A stretch of 64,000 nt of DNA from Lonepinella sp042485795 (GCF_042485795.1 NZ_CP169368.1:1798001-1862000), one strand, 5' to 3'. Shown: positions 1 to 9,770, counted from the first letter of the stretch. Notes: generated from the sequence alone by a model not told the origin. Translations and numbers: made by a program.

Positions 1-415
1 AACCTTTTTCTTTTGCGATATTATTAGTCGCTTCTTGAATTGACTCTAATAATTTAGCACGTTCTGCATTTTCCAATTTTTGTGCTTCTTGTTGATATTT
101 TTGTACTTTAGCATCGTGTTCTTTCATCAATTTATTGATTTCATCTTCACGTTTTTTGATGTCTGCACTACGTAAATTTTTAGCTTCTTTTTGTAATGAT
201 GCAATTTTGTTATCAATTGATTTTTTACTTTCAGTAAGTTCATCAGTTTGTTTTTTAAAACCAGAATCTAATTTTTTCGCAATCGCCTCACGATCTGGGT
301 GATGTTCGAACAAATAAGCTGCATTAATGAATGCAATATTTTCAGCTGCAATAGCTGCTGCTGATGCGAAAGCCAAAGCTAAAGAAAGTGCGGTTGCTTT
401 TACGATTTTTTTCAT
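1..415 (-). CDS. skp: Periplasmic chaperone Skp/OmpH, 3' end outside the window
   Basis: Skp is a periplasmic chaperone that holds unfolded outer-membrane proteins on their way to the BAM complex. The first 138 codons are present; the gene runs off the left edge. The start is the ATG at 413-415. It opens with a Sec signal peptide (MKKIVKATALSLALAFASA...) with likely cleavage before AENIAFIN, then the typical AFINAAYLFEHHPDR start of the mature protein and a long Lys/Glu-rich coiled-coil arm. It follows bamA in the same direction, the conserved order bamA-skp. An uptake signal (386-394) lies inside the signal-peptide codons. Identification is firm from sequence pattern and context. Confidence 0.93.
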   Translation of the reverse strand, partial: MKKIVKATALSLALAFASAAAIAAENIAFINAAYLFEHHPDREAIAKKLDSGFKKQTDELTESKKSIDNKIASLQKEAKNLRSADIKKREDEINKLMKEHDAKVQKYQQEAQKLENAERAKLLESIQEATNNIAKEKG

Positions 416-522
416 TTGTATAAATTTCCTTTTAATTATTTTTTATGTACATACCAAACAATAATATTTAGCACGAGTATTAATTAGACGTTATGAATAA
501 ACATTAGTTCAATCTAAATAAG

Positions 523-2892
523 TTAGAATGTACCACCAATACTAAATTGGAATTGTTCAATATCGTCATTATCATATTTTTTAATCGGTTTAGCATAAGA
601 GAAAACCAACGGTCCAATCGGAGATTGCCATTGAAATGCTATCCCTGCAGATGAGCGAATACGGCTCGGATCGCTATAATCAGGTAAACTTGAGAATTTT
701 GCTTTATCTGTAGCATTCCATTTCGTATTCCATACACTTGCCGCGTCAAAGAACACTGAAGTACGCACTGAATTTTGATTTTTATCTGCGACAAATGGCG
801 TTGGAACGATCAATTCAACACTAGACAACACCATGGCATTACCGCCGATAATATCATCATCTGGATAATATGTAAGATTTCCACTTGCGTCTGTTCTTAT
901 ATAAATCGCATTTGGTCCTATTGCTCCAGAAGCGAAACCACGTAACGAACCAATACCACCCGCCGCAAAGTTACGATAGAATGGTAAGGTTTTTCCACCA
1001 AAACCATTAGCATACGAAGCTCCAGCTTTGGCTGAGATGACCCAAGTATGGTTACGATCTAATGGATAAAAACCCTGAGCATCAGCACTTAATGTGTAGA
1101 ACTTATTATCTGATCCTGGAATAGTGACCGAACCACCTAAACTAGCTTTTACCCCTTTTGTTGGGAAATAACCGCGGTCTAAATTATTATAATTCCAACC
1201 AGCTTTAAAAGTAAAATCTTGAGATTTAAATGATGTACCGCTGTATCCCATTGAATCTATATATTTCTGACGAGAATATTCTGGTACTACATTTTTAAGT
1301 TTGTTATAAGCATAACCCACACCTAAATAGTAGGAGTTATTTTCATTCACAGGGAAACCTAAGGTTAAATCTACTCCATAAGTAGTACGGGCATAACTTG
1401 CTGCCGTATCATCATCTGAGTTATCGTATTTTTCATAATAGACATTACCACCAAGACTTACACCATCTTTAGTAAAGTACGGTTCGGTATAACCTAGGTT
1501 CACACTAGTCGTATAGTCATCTTTACGACCACCCAAACTAATAGAAGAACCCATACCTAAGAAGTTATCTTGTTTTACACTGGCTTGATAGCTAAATCCG
1601 CTTTCGGTACCATAACCAATACCAAAGTTGATACTACCTGTATTACGCTCTTTCACAGTATAGATAACATCTAATTCATCATTGGTACCTTTTACATTTT
1701 CAGTACGTTGTTCCACAGTTTCAAAGAAACCCGTACGATCTAAACGTAATTTACCCAATTCAACTAATTGAGAAGATAACCAAGTCCCCTCTTGTTGACG
1801 CATTTCTTGACGTAATGTTCTATCCGCCGTCACTGTATTTCCTTCAAAACGAATTTGACGAACAGAATAACGACGACCAGCTTCCACAATATAAGTTAAT
1901 GCAACACTTTTATTAGCTTCATCAAATTCAGGATGGATATTCACCTGAGCATTAGCATAGCCCTGTTCAGCTAATTTAGCTTTAATATTGCTTTCTACGT
2001 TTTTCACTTCACTACGCTGAAATTCTTGGTTTAAATGAATATCTTTTAATAGCGGAGCCAATTCCTCTTGCATTCCACCTACATCGCCGATAATTCTCGC
2101 ATTACTCACCGTGTAAATATCACCTTCATTTATCACGACTTTAACCCGAGCTTCGTTTTTATCATCACTTAATTGAACATCTGTATCCGTCACTTGTGCT
2201 TTAGCGTAACCATTTTCACCATAATAATCTTGGATAGCATTTAAATCTTTACTAAATTGATCAGCTGCAAATTTATTACCAAATAATTTCCACCACGCAT
2301 CAGGTTGTAATTCCATTTGTTCCCGCAATTTGCTACTAGAAACATTATTATTACCTTCAAAAGTGATTTCTTTTAATAAAGCAACATCATTTTCTTTAAT
2401 TTGTAATTTCACTTCCGCACGATTGTTTGGCAAACTATTTACTATCGTTTCTACTTTAGCATTATAACGACCAGTACTAGCATAGTGTTCCACTAAACTT
2501 TGACGAAAGCCTTCTAATTTTTCACGATTTAATACTTCACCAGATTTAAATCCGTTAGATTCTAAATTTGATTTTAATGCTTCATTTGGAATAGAACTGT
2601 TACCATCAAAAGTCACTTCGGTAATAATCGGCTGTTGTGTAACAGAAATAATTAAAGTATCCCCTTCTCTATCAGCCTTAACATTATCATAACCACGTGA
2701 ATAAAGGGTTCTCACCACGTTTGCAATATCATTGTCTGTTGCACGCTTGCCAATTTGCACTGGCAAACCAGCTAACACATTCATTTCTGAACCTGATTGT
2801 ACACCTTCAACTCGAATATCTTGTACTACAAAAGGAGCAGCATAAACACCCGTTGAACCGAATAATAAACTAGCTATTAAAAGTTTTTTCAT
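523..2892 (-). CDS. bamA: Outer membrane protein assembly factor BamA
   Basis: BamA is the Omp85 core of the machine that folds beta-barrel proteins into the outer membrane. The 789 residues fit the family. There is a signal peptide (residues 1 to about 18, cut near VYA/APF) and five POTRA repeats over about residues 20-420 (the first begins FVVQDIRVEG). The C-terminal 16-strand barrel carries the conserved LRGF motif of extracellular loop 6 (in GGIGSLRGFASG) and ends in Phe (SIGGTF), the usual barrel C-terminal signal. It sits between rseP and skp in the conserved envelope cluster. The 107-base gap to skp has no obvious terminator, so the two are probably co-transcribed. Confidence 0.97.
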   Translation of the reverse strand: MKKLLIASLLFGSTGVYAAPFVVQDIRVEGVQSGSEMNVLAGLPVQIGKRATDNDIANVVRTLYSRGYDNVKADREGDTLIISVTQQPIITEVTFDGNSSIPNEALKSNLESNGFKSGEVLNREKLEGFRQSLVEHYASTGRYNAKVETIVNSLPNNRAEVKLQIKENDVALLKEITFEGNNNVSSSKLREQMELQPDAWWKLFGNKFAADQFSKDLNAIQDYYGENGYAKAQVTDTDVQLSDDKNEARVKVVINEGDIYTVSNARIIGDVGGMQEELAPLLKDIHLNQEFQRSEVKNVESNIKAKLAEQGYANAQVNIHPEFDEANKSVALTYIVEAGRRYSVRQIRFEGNTVTADRTLRQEMRQQEGTWLSSQLVELGKLRLDRTGFFETVEQRTENVKGTNDELDVIYTVKERNTGSINFGIGYGTESGFSYQASVKQDNFLGMGSSISLGGRKDDYTTSVNLGYTEPYFTKDGVSLGGNVYYEKYDNSDDDTAASYARTTYGVDLTLGFPVNENNSYYLGVGYAYNKLKNVVPEYSRQKYIDSMGYSGTSFKSQDFTFKAGWNYNNLDRGYFPTKGVKASLGGSVTIPGSDNKFYTLSADAQGFYPLDRNHTWVISAKAGASYANGFGGKTLPFYRNFAAGGIGSLRGFASGAIGPNAIYIRTDASGNLTYYPDDDIIGGNAMVLSSVELIVPTPFVADKNQNSVRTSVFFDAASVWNTKWNATDKAKFSSLPDYSDPSRIRSSAGIAFQWQSPIGPLVFSYAKPIKKYDNDDIEQFQFSIGGTF

Positions 2893-3028
2893 TTTACAAT
2901 GACCTTATTAAATTAAAGTAACAATGATAAAATTCCCAAGCCTAAATAAATAGGAATTTTAAATGTTCATTTACCAATGGGATATTAACCCGAACAATCT
3001 ATACAGACTGCAAAAATTTTAAAACGTT

Positions 3029-4360
3029 CTATAAACGTAAAAAATCATTAAATAAAGCAAATCCAGTTAACATTAACAACAAGGTTGCCCCAATGCGATA
3101 ACACACATTTTGCACCTTGTCTGAAACAGGTTTGCCTCTAATTCCTTCCGCTACCAAAAAAAGTAAATATCCGCCATCTAATACTGGTAACGGAAATAAA
3201 TTCATCATACCCAAGTTGACACTAATTAATGCCATAAAACCTAGATAATAAACCAAGCCGATTTGCGAAGAAATTCCCGCACCCTGTGCAATAGAAATTG
3301 GACCACTTAAATTATTCAGGGATAAATCTCCAGTCAATAACTTACCAATTACTTTCACCGTCAACCAAGAAAGTTGTGCTGTTTTCTCAACACCTTTCCA
3401 TAGAGCGTCAAGCATATCATATTTTAATTCTGTACGATACTTCTCATTCAGTGGTTGAACCGTTGGGGCAATTCCCACCATATAGCGTTTATCTTGCCAT
3501 TCTGGAATTAAAGTCAAATCTAATATCCGACCTTCTCTATGAACTTGTAAACTTACTGGTTTCCCTTGTTGAATCTGTTTGGCAAAATCTCGCCAAACTA
3601 ATTCCTCACCATTTTTTGCATAAATTTCATCACCGACTAATAACCCTGCCCTTTCTGCTGGTGAATTTTCCATGATTTTAGCAATTTTCATTTCTACTTT
3701 ATTGCCAACAGGCTGAATACCTAATGCCCCAAAAGCACTTTGTTTATCGGGATCAAATGTCCAATGTTGAATATTTAAGATTTTTTCTTGTGGGCGATTT
3801 TCACCAAAAGGGGTCACTGTTAACGTCACTTGCTGATTACCTAATTTAGTCGCCAGCAACATATTAATGGTTTCCCAATCAAAAGCTTCTGTACCGTCCA
3901 CCGCAAGAATTTGACTATTGGGAGCAATTTGTGCCTGTGCAGCAATACTGTCTGGTTTAACACTATCAATCACTGGTTTTACACTCGGAATCCCGACCAT
4001 AAAAACCACCCAATATGCCAGAATAGCAAAAATAAAATTCGCTATTGGTCCTGCCACAATCACAAACATACGTTGAACAACGGTTTTACTATTAAAGGAT
4101 TGAGATTTTAAATGTTCTGGTACTTCTTCATTGCGTTCGTCCAACATTTTTACATAGCCACCCAATGGAATCAGTGACACCGCAAATTCGGTACCTTGCT
4201 TATCTTTTCTTGACCATAGCACTTTGCCAAAGCCAATGGAAAAACGATGGACTTTTATACCGCACTTTCTTGCCACCCAGAAATGTCCAAATTCATGAAC
4301 GAACACCAGCACGCTAATAACAACAATAAAAGAAACCAATGACCACAAAAACGACATCAT
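3029..4360 (-). CDS. rseP: Intramembrane site-2 zinc metalloprotease RseP
   Basis: RseP cuts membrane-embedded substrates: the anti-sigma factor RseA during envelope stress, and remnant signal peptides. The 443 residues match the family. The zinc motif HEFGH lies at residues 22-26 in the first membrane helix. Two PDZ domains occupy the periplasmic middle (one contains ENSPAERAGLLVGDEI). The second metal ligand, in PLPVLDGG, lies in a C-terminal membrane segment. Two adjacent Met codons open the frame, so the start may be one codon later. It follows cdsA with a 6-base gap and precedes bamA, the conserved gammaproteobacterial order. Confidence 0.96.
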   Translation of the reverse strand: MMSFLWSLVSFIVVISVLVFVHEFGHFWVARKCGIKVHRFSIGFGKVLWSRKDKQGTEFAVSLIPLGGYVKMLDERNEEVPEHLKSQSFNSKTVVQRMFVIVAGPIANFIFAILAYWVVFMVGIPSVKPVIDSVKPDSIAAQAQIAPNSQILAVDGTEAFDWETINMLLATKLGNQQVTLTVTPFGENRPQEKILNIQHWTFDPDKQSAFGALGIQPVGNKVEMKIAKIMENSPAERAGLLVGDEIYAKNGEELVWRDFAKQIQQGKPVSLQVHREGRILDLTLIPEWQDKRYMVGIAPTVQPLNEKYRTELKYDMLDALWKGVEKTAQLSWLTVKVIGKLLTGDLSLNNLSGPISIAQGAGISSQIGLVYYLGFMALISVNLGMMNLFPLPVLDGGYLLFLVAEGIRGKPVSDKVQNVCYRIGATLLLMLTGFALFNDFLRL

Positions 4361-4366
4361 CTCACC

Positions 4367-5230
4367 TTATAGCCAAAAAAAGTAGAAATACGCAAAAAAT
4401 GGGGTGGCTGCAGTTAAACTATCAATTCGATCTAAAATCCCGCCATGTCCAGGAATTAAATTGCTACTATCTTTAATACCACTTTGACGTTTGAACATAC
4501 TTTCCGTTAAATCGCCTAATACAGAAACCGCCACTGTTGCAATAGAAAGCACGGTTAAACTGAGAGTATTCCCATGAAAAAAGAAGTTATCACCCACACA
4601 ATAAATAAATAATTCTGACAGTACTGCTGAGGTAATCAACCCACCGATCACGCCTTGCCAAGTTTTTCCAGGGGAAACTTTCGGTGCTAATTTGTGTTTA
4701 CCAAACTTACGCCCTGCAAAGTAAGCACCACTATCCGCCGCCCAAACCAAGATAAACACATAAAGCAATAATTGAATACCATGCAGGCTATCCATATTAT
4801 AATTTTCTAAACGTAACACTGCCACCGCAATTAAGAAAGGAACAAGAGTCACACAGGCAAAAATAATGTGTAAAATTAAAGAATTGCCCCAAATCTTAGC
4901 GGATTTTGGATAAGTTACGACCAAGCCCAAAGCGACAAACCACCAAATAACAGAAACAAGCAACAAAGGTTCGGCATAATCCGCAAACACTCGCCCTGCA
5001 TTTAAGTAGTTCGCTTGACTAAAAATCCAAACAAATAAAACAGCCAAAGAAATTGACGTTGCGACAAAACGCCATACGATTTTTAAACGTGGAAATTGTG
5101 TCCATTCCCATACCCCAGCGGTGACGATAACGCCCAATGCTAGTGTAAAATAGAATGGAGAAAATAAAAATAATGCAGCACAGACAATGGCAATCATCAC
5201 TATTGCCGATAAAATACGTTGTTTAAGCAA
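4367..5230 (-). CDS. cdsA: Phosphatidate cytidylyltransferase CdsA
   Basis: CdsA makes CDP-diacylglycerol from phosphatidate and CTP, the precursor of all bacterial phospholipids. The 287-residue protein is almost entirely membrane helices. Near the C-terminus it carries the family signature, beginning SMFKRQSGIKDSSN and continuing PGHGGILDRIDS, whose acidic residues bind metal. It starts 14 bases after uppS ends and is followed 6 bases later by rseP, so translation is probably coupled along one transcript. Nothing in length or motif is unusual. Confidence 0.96.
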   Translation of the reverse strand: MLKQRILSAIVMIAIVCAALFLFSPFYFTLALGVIVTAGVWEWTQFPRLKIVWRFVATSISLAVLFVWIFSQANYLNAGRVFADYAEPLLLVSVIWWFVALGLVVTYPKSAKIWGNSLILHIIFACVTLVPFLIAVAVLRLENYNMDSLHGIQLLLYVFILVWAADSGAYFAGRKFGKHKLAPKVSPGKTWQGVIGGLITSAVLSELFIYCVGDNFFFHGNTLSLTVLSIATVAVSVLGDLTESMFKRQSGIKDSSNLIPGHGGILDRIDSLTAATPFFAYFYFFWL

Positions 5231-5244
5231 GTTCCTTTCCTTCT

Positions 5245-5961
5245 TTAAGCACCACCAAAACGGCGTTCACGTTGTTGATAGGTCCAAATAGCATTATTAA
5301 ATTCTTGTTCACCAAAATCAGGCCACAGTACAGGCGAAAAAAATAACTCCGCATAAGCAATTTGCCAGAGTAAAAAATTACTGATGCGTTGTTCACCACT
5401 CGTCCTAATTAACAAATCTACGGGGGATTGTTTTTCTGTGACTAGATTTTGCTGAAAGAGTTCTTCATTGATCTGTTCTACTGCCAACTTCCCAGCTTGC
5501 ACTTGACTTGCTAACTGCTGTGTAGCTTGCACAATATCCCAGCGACCACCATAATTTGCCGCAATATTTAAGCAAAGTGCGGTATTATTTTCGGTTAATT
5601 TTTCTGCATAAATGATTTTTTGTTGTAATTTTTCACTGAATTTTGCGGTGTCACCAATAATATTCAATTTAATATTATTTTTATGCAATTCTTTTAGTTC
5701 GGAATCCAAGGCTTGTATAAATAAAGTCATTAATGCTGATACTTCTTGCTCGGGACGATTCCAATTTTCGCTGCTAAACGCATACATAGTCAAGGATTGC
5801 ACACCTATCTGACGAGCATACGACACTGTACGGCGTACTGCTTTTACCCCGTTAGTATGTCCAAAGATTCTCATCTTTCCTTGCTGCTTCGCCCAACGCC
5901 CATTACCGTCCATAATAATAGCAACGTGCTTAGGAATATTATTTAGATCTAATTCTTTCAT
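5245..5961 (-). CDS. uppS: Undecaprenyl diphosphate synthase (cis-prenyltransferase)
   Basis: UppS condenses eight isopentenyl diphosphates onto farnesyl diphosphate to make undecaprenyl diphosphate, the lipid carrier for peptidoglycan and surface glycans. The 238-residue product has the cis-prenyltransferase opening HVAIIMDGNGRWAKQ with catalytic Asp18. The C-terminal RTSGEQRISNFLLWQ region binds pyrophosphate. It sits between dxr and cdsA, linking isoprenoid supply to lipid synthesis. An uptake signal (5575-5583) lies inside the gene. Confidence 0.96.
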   Translation of the reverse strand: MKELDLNNIPKHVAIIMDGNGRWAKQQGKMRIFGHTNGVKAVRRTVSYARQIGVQSLTMYAFSSENWNRPEQEVSALMTLFIQALDSELKELHKNNIKLNIIGDTAKFSEKLQQKIIYAEKLTENNTALCLNIAANYGGRWDIVQATQQLASQVQAGKLAVEQINEELFQQNLVTEKQSPVDLLIRTSGEQRISNFLLWQIAYAELFFSPVLWPDFGEQEFNNAIWTYQQRERRFGGA

Positions 5962-6016
5962 TTAACCGCAATTTTGAATTGAAAATTTGGGTGCGAATAT
6001 AACATATTTAGAATTA

Positions 6017-7216
6017 TTATGCCATTTTTATCACAGCAATTATGGCTAATTCCCGAGCCACCCGATCCACCGCTAATACATCGTCAATTTCCGTGATTTT
6101 CTGCGGTTGAATTTTTTCGACTACCTGATGATTCACTCGAGCAATATCGGTGAATTTAATTTGTCCATTTAGAAAAGCCTCCACGGCAATTTCATTCGCC
6201 GCATTCATCGCTGTAGTAGCATATTGCCCTGCTGCAAAAGCATCAATGGCTAATTTCAAATTAGGATAACGATTAAAATCGGGGGCTAAAAAGGTTAAGC
6301 CGTTAAGCTGATAAAAATCTAACGGTGCAACCCCCGAAACAATGCGATTTGGATACGCCATGGTTTCTGCAATCGGCGTACGCATATCAGGATTCCCCAT
6401 TTGAGCAATCACTGATCCGTCAATATAACGCACCATGGAATGAATAATGGATTGGGGGTGAATAATGACCTCCATTTCATCGGCACTGGCATTAAATAAC
6501 CAACGAGCTTCAATATATTCCAGCCCTTTATTCATCATGGTGGCACTATCCACCGAGATCTTTTTACCCATAGACCAGTTCGGGTGTGCCACCGCTTGTG
6601 CTGGCGTAATGCCCTCAAACTCACTTAAATCCGTATAACGGAAAGGTCCACCCGATCCCGTCAGCACAATTTTACTAATCCCCAATTCTTGCAACGGACA
6701 AAAACCAATTTTTTGCTGTGCTTCGGGCGGTAAAGATTGGAAAATGGCATTATGCTCACTATCCACGGGCAATAATCGAGCCTGTGATTTTTTCACCGCG
6801 TCAATAAAAATCTGTCCGCAAGTGACCAAACTTTCTTTATTGGCTAACAACACTTTTTTACTGGCTTGTACAGCGGAAAGCGTTGGCAAAAGCCCCGCAG
6901 CCCCCACAATCGCTGCCATAACTTGATCCGCATCAGGGTGAGCTGCCAATTCACAAATCGCTTTTTTTCCGCTTAATACTTGCGTTTGACTACCAAGTGC
7001 GGTTAATTTTTCTGTTAATTTTTTCGCTGCACGATCATCATCTAAGGCTGCAAACTGCGGTTGAAATTTCACGCATTGTTGAACCATTAAATCCACATTA
7101 CGTCCACCTACTAAGGCAAATGCCTGATATTGCTCGGGATTATGTTCGATGACAGAAAGCGTACTAGTACCGATTGAGCCTGTTGAGCCGAGAATGACAA
7201 GGTTTTGTTTTTTCAT
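6017..7216 (-). CDS. dxr: 1-deoxy-D-xylulose 5-phosphate reductoisomerase
   Basis: Dxr (IspC) converts DXP to 2-C-methyl-D-erythritol 4-phosphate with NADPH, the committed step of the non-mevalonate isoprenoid pathway. The 399 residues are normal for the family. The N-terminal nucleotide-binding motif is LGSTGSIGTSTL. The active-site block PVDSEHNAIFQ lies near residue 150, and the Ser/Asn-rich substrate motif SVDSATMMNKGLE follows. uppS lies 55 bases downstream on the same strand, so this gene probably heads the cluster. It carries an uptake signal at 6995-7003. Confidence 0.96.
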   Translation of the reverse strand: MKKQNLVILGSTGSIGTSTLSVIEHNPEQYQAFALVGGRNVDLMVQQCVKFQPQFAALDDDRAAKKLTEKLTALGSQTQVLSGKKAICELAAHPDADQVMAAIVGAAGLLPTLSAVQASKKVLLANKESLVTCGQIFIDAVKKSQARLLPVDSEHNAIFQSLPPEAQQKIGFCPLQELGISKIVLTGSGGPFRYTDLSEFEGITPAQAVAHPNWSMGKKISVDSATMMNKGLEYIEARWLFNASADEMEVIIHPQSIIHSMVRYIDGSVIAQMGNPDMRTPIAETMAYPNRIVSGVAPLDFYQLNGLTFLAPDFNRYPNLKLAIDAFAAGQYATTAMNAANEIAVEAFLNGQIKFTDIARVNHQVVEKIQPQKITEIDDVLAVDRVARELAIIAVIKMA

Positions 7217-7259
7217 GGTAAGTCTTCTTTTGAAAAAATATAGGAAAATTATATAACTA

Positions 7260-7283
7260 AAATGGGCTAATTAGCCCATTTTC
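7260..7283 (-). terminator. Terminator after metK
   Basis: A perfect 24-base palindrome (arms AAAATGGGCTAA / TTAGCCCATTTT) lies 15 bases after the metK stop and before dxr. Its ends supply the T-run on either strand. Confidence 0.75.
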
Positions 7284-7298
7284 TTATCAAGAAAATAA

Positions 7299-8450
7299 CT
7301 ACAACCCAGCCGCCTTTCTCAACTCCTCCGCACGATCAATTTTTTCCCACGGGAATTGCTCACGTCCGAAGTGTCCATAAGCCGCAGTTTGGCGATAAAT
7401 CGGCTGAATTAAATCAAGCATTTTAATCAATCCATAAGGGCGTAAATCAAAAAATTCACGCACAAGATTAACCAATAATTCATTACTCACTTTGCCTGTG
7501 CCAAAGGTTTCCACCATAATAGATGTCGGATCCGCCACGCCAATCGCATACGAAAGCTGAATTTCGCAACGATCTGCCAAGCCTGCAGCAACGATATTTT
7601 TGGCTACATAACGAGCAGCATAAGCCGCAGAGCGGTCGACTTTAGAGGGATCTTTGCCTGAAAACGCACCACCACCGTGACGGGCGGCACCGCCGTAGGT
7701 ATCCACGATAATTTTACGTCCTGTTAAACCACAGTCGCCCATTGGACCGCCAATAACAAAGCGTCCTGTTGGGTTAATGAAATATTTAGTGTCTTTATTT
7801 AACCATTCTGCTGGCAAGATCGGCTTAATAATTTCTTCCATCACGCCGTCAATTAAATCGGCTTGGCTCACTGCGTCACTGTGTTGCGTGGAAAGCACTA
7901 CGGCATCGACACCGATAATTTTGTTATTATCATATTTCAGGGTAACTTGGCTTTTCGCATCTGGACGTAACCAATCTAATGTGCCATTTTTACGCACCTG
8001 TGCTTGACGTTCCATTAAGCGGTGAGCGTAAGTAATCGCAGCAGGCATCAATACATCGGTTTCGTTAGTAGCATAACCAAACATAATGCCTTGGTCGCCA
8101 GCACCTTGATCTAATGGATTAGCACGGTCAACTCCTTGATTAATATCAGAAGATTGTTTACCAATAGCATTTAATACCGCACAGGATTTTCCGTCAAATC
8201 CCATATCTGAATGTTCATAACCAATTTCACAAATCACTTGACGAGTTAAATTTTCAATATCTACCCAAGCGGAGGTGGTAATTTCGCCACCGACTAATGC
8301 CATACCTGTTTTTACATAGGTTTCACAGGCTACACGAGCTTTGGGATCTTGTTTTAAAATTTCGTCTAACACCGCATCAGAAATCTGATCGGCGATTTTA
8401 TCAGGGTGTCCCTCTGATACACTTTCAGAGGTAAATAAATAGCTTGACAT
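7299..8450 (-). CDS. metK: S-adenosylmethionine synthase
   Basis: MetK makes S-adenosylmethionine from methionine and ATP. The 383 residues match the bacterial enzyme. The ATP-binding opening is FTSESVSEGHPDKIADQ. The GAGDQGIMFGYA block (around residue 115) and the phosphate-binding GGGAFSGKDPSKVDRS loop (around residue 260) are both present and intact. The gene has its own promoter with MetJ-like boxes upstream (8473-8516) and its own terminator (7260-7283), so it is probably a single-gene unit controlled by methionine supply. Confidence 0.98.
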   Translation of the reverse strand: MSSYLFTSESVSEGHPDKIADQISDAVLDEILKQDPKARVACETYVKTGMALVGGEITTSAWVDIENLTRQVICEIGYEHSDMGFDGKSCAVLNAIGKQSSDINQGVDRANPLDQGAGDQGIMFGYATNETDVLMPAAITYAHRLMERQAQVRKNGTLDWLRPDAKSQVTLKYDNNKIIGVDAVVLSTQHSDAVSQADLIDGVMEEIIKPILPAEWLNKDTKYFINPTGRFVIGGPMGDCGLTGRKIIVDTYGGAARHGGGAFSGKDPSKVDRSAAYAARYVAKNIVAAGLADRCEIQLSYAIGVADPTSIMVETFGTGKVSNELLVNLVREFFDLRPYGLIKMLDLIQPIYRQTAAYGHFGREQFPWEKIDRAEELRKAAGL

Positions 8451-8472
8451 AATATTCCTTAATTTTTCATTT

Positions 8473-8516
8473 AGAAGTATAGACGGCTATAATACGCATT
8501 TTTGCCTAAAAGGCAA
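8473..8516 (-). promoter_or_regulatory. metK promoter with tandem MetJ-like boxes
   Basis: On the minus strand a -35 TTGCCT (8511-8516) and -10 TATTAT (8489-8494) are 16 bases apart. Just after the -10 come two adjacent 8-mers, AGCCGTCT (8481-8488) and ATACTTCT (8473-8480). They match the MetJ box AGACGTCT at 7 and 6 of 8 positions. Tandem 8-mers over the start of transcription fit repression by MetJ-SAM. No metJ gene is in the window. The promoter call is stronger than the operator call. Confidence 0.5.
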
Positions 8517-8544
8517 GCATTTTATTCTGCTTTCAACTGAAAAT

Positions 8545-8588
8545 AAAAACAGGTAATGATATTTTTATCACTCTCATTACCTGTTTTT
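8545..8588 (-). terminator. Terminator after the RidA-family gene
   Basis: A 15-bp perfect stem (8545-8559 with 8574-8588, arm core ACAGGTAATGA) with a 14-base loop. On the minus strand it ends in a T-run. It begins 11 bases after the stop of the gene at 8599. Confidence 0.8.
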
Positions 8589-8598
8589 CTCATCTATA

Positions 8599-8952
8599 TT
8601 AATGCGTTGCAGCCGTTACTACAATTTCCACTTTCCAACGGTGATCTGCTAATTTAGCTTCTACACAAGCTCGAGGCGGTGCGTTATTGTTAGCCACCCA
8701 TTCATCCCAAGCACGGTTCATTTCTGCATAATCTTGCATATCCGCTAAAAAAATTTGTGCCATTAAAATTTGGCTTTTATCCGAGTTGACTTCTGCCAGT
8801 AATTTATCAATTAAATCCAATACATCTTTGGTCTGTTGGTAAACAGGTTGGTTAGGTGTATTTTCTGGTATTTGTCCTGCTAAATAAGCTACGCCGTTAT
8901 GTACAGCCATTTCTGAATACCGTGTTGCTTGATGAAAGCGTTGAATTGTCAT
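8599..8952 (-). CDS. RidA/YoaB-family protein (putative reactive enamine/imine deaminase)
   Basis: RidA-family proteins form trimers, and many hydrolyse reactive 2-aminoacrylate-type enamines made by PLP enzymes. The 117 residues look most like the YoaB branch: opening RFHQATRYSEMAVHNG, a middle QIFLADMQDYAEMNRAWDEW and an ending APPRACVEAKLADHRWKVEI. The Arg in PPRACVEA sits where the substrate-binding Arg of active members lies. YoaB-branch members have no agreed substrate, so the deaminase role is inferred. The gene appears single, with a shine-dalgarno-like AGGAGAT just before the ATG and a strong terminator behind it. Confidence 0.85.
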   Translation of the reverse strand: MTIQRFHQATRYSEMAVHNGVAYLAGQIPENTPNQPVYQQTKDVLDLIDKLLAEVNSDKSQILMAQIFLADMQDYAEMNRAWDEWVANNNAPPRACVEAKLADHRWKVEIVVTAATH

Positions 8953-9032
8953 GGTTATCTCCTTTAAATTACCCCGAAAAGTTTATACCAATTTGGCTAA
9001 AAATAAATTAAAATTTTAACCATTCTCATCTA

Positions 9033-9761
9033 ATGACTTTACTTATGAAATTATTAATCTCTAACCAACACGGGGCTATTGTGATGGCATTAATGCCATT
9101 TTTATACGGAATGTTGCTTTCTCACCCTATTTGGCAACATTTTTTTCTACTACTCGCTTGGTTTTCCTTATACTTAATGACCTATCCTTTTCTCAATTTA
9201 TTTAAAGGAAGAAATTTAGCATTGTATAGAAAATGGACAATGATTTACGCTAGTGCTTGTTTCATTTTTGTCATTCCAGCACTTTGCTATAACTGGAAAA
9301 TTTTATATTTTGCCATATTGTTTATTCCCTTAAGTTTTGTCAGTATCTATTTTGTAAAACAAAAAGATGAACGTGCTTTATTAAATGATCTTAATGCGAT
9401 TATTATTTTTGCGATTGCAGGAATGGCAGCCTATTATTTTGCGGAAAACCAATTTGATCAACGGATTTGGTGGGTTGCCATATTACCTAGCCTATTTTTT
9501 ATCGGCGTGACACTCTATGTCAAATCGGTCTTACGTGAGCGGAAAAATCCTTATTATTTAATTGTTTCTATTCTTTACCATACATTATGTGTGATGATTT
9601 TTCTGCCTTTTCAACAAATTTTATTAGCACTGGCGTTTGTTATTCCATTAATCAGAGCGATTATATTGCCAACTAAAAAGCTCTCCACCAAACAGGTGGG
9701 TTTAGCCGAAATGGTGATTTCGCTGATCTTTTTTATTCAGTTGCTGATCGCTACCCTATAA
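9033..9761 (+). CDS. YwiC-like integral membrane protein of unknown function
   Basis: The 242 residues are mostly hydrophobic, with seven or eight predicted membrane helices. The N-terminal SNQHGAIVMALMPFLYG matches the NQHGAW-type signature of the YwiC-like family, found next to respiratory genes in some Bacillus but with no proven activity. A second Met four codons in (9045) is an equally possible start; neither has a strong ribosome-binding site. It stands alone, convergent with the copper ATPase gene. The family call rests on the N-terminal motif and topology only. Confidence 0.65.
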   Translation: MTLLMKLLISNQHGAIVMALMPFLYGMLLSHPIWQHFFLLLAWFSLYLMTYPFLNLFKGRNLALYRKWTMIYASACFIFVIPALCYNWKILYFAILFIPLSFVSIYFVKQKDERALLNDLNAIIIFAIAGMAAYYFAENQFDQRIWWVAILPSLFFIGVTLYVKSVLRERKNPYYLIVSILYHTLCVMIFLPFQQILLALAFVIPLIRAIILPTKKLSTKQVGLAEMVISLIFFIQLLIATL

Positions 9762-9770
9762 ACAAAAAAA

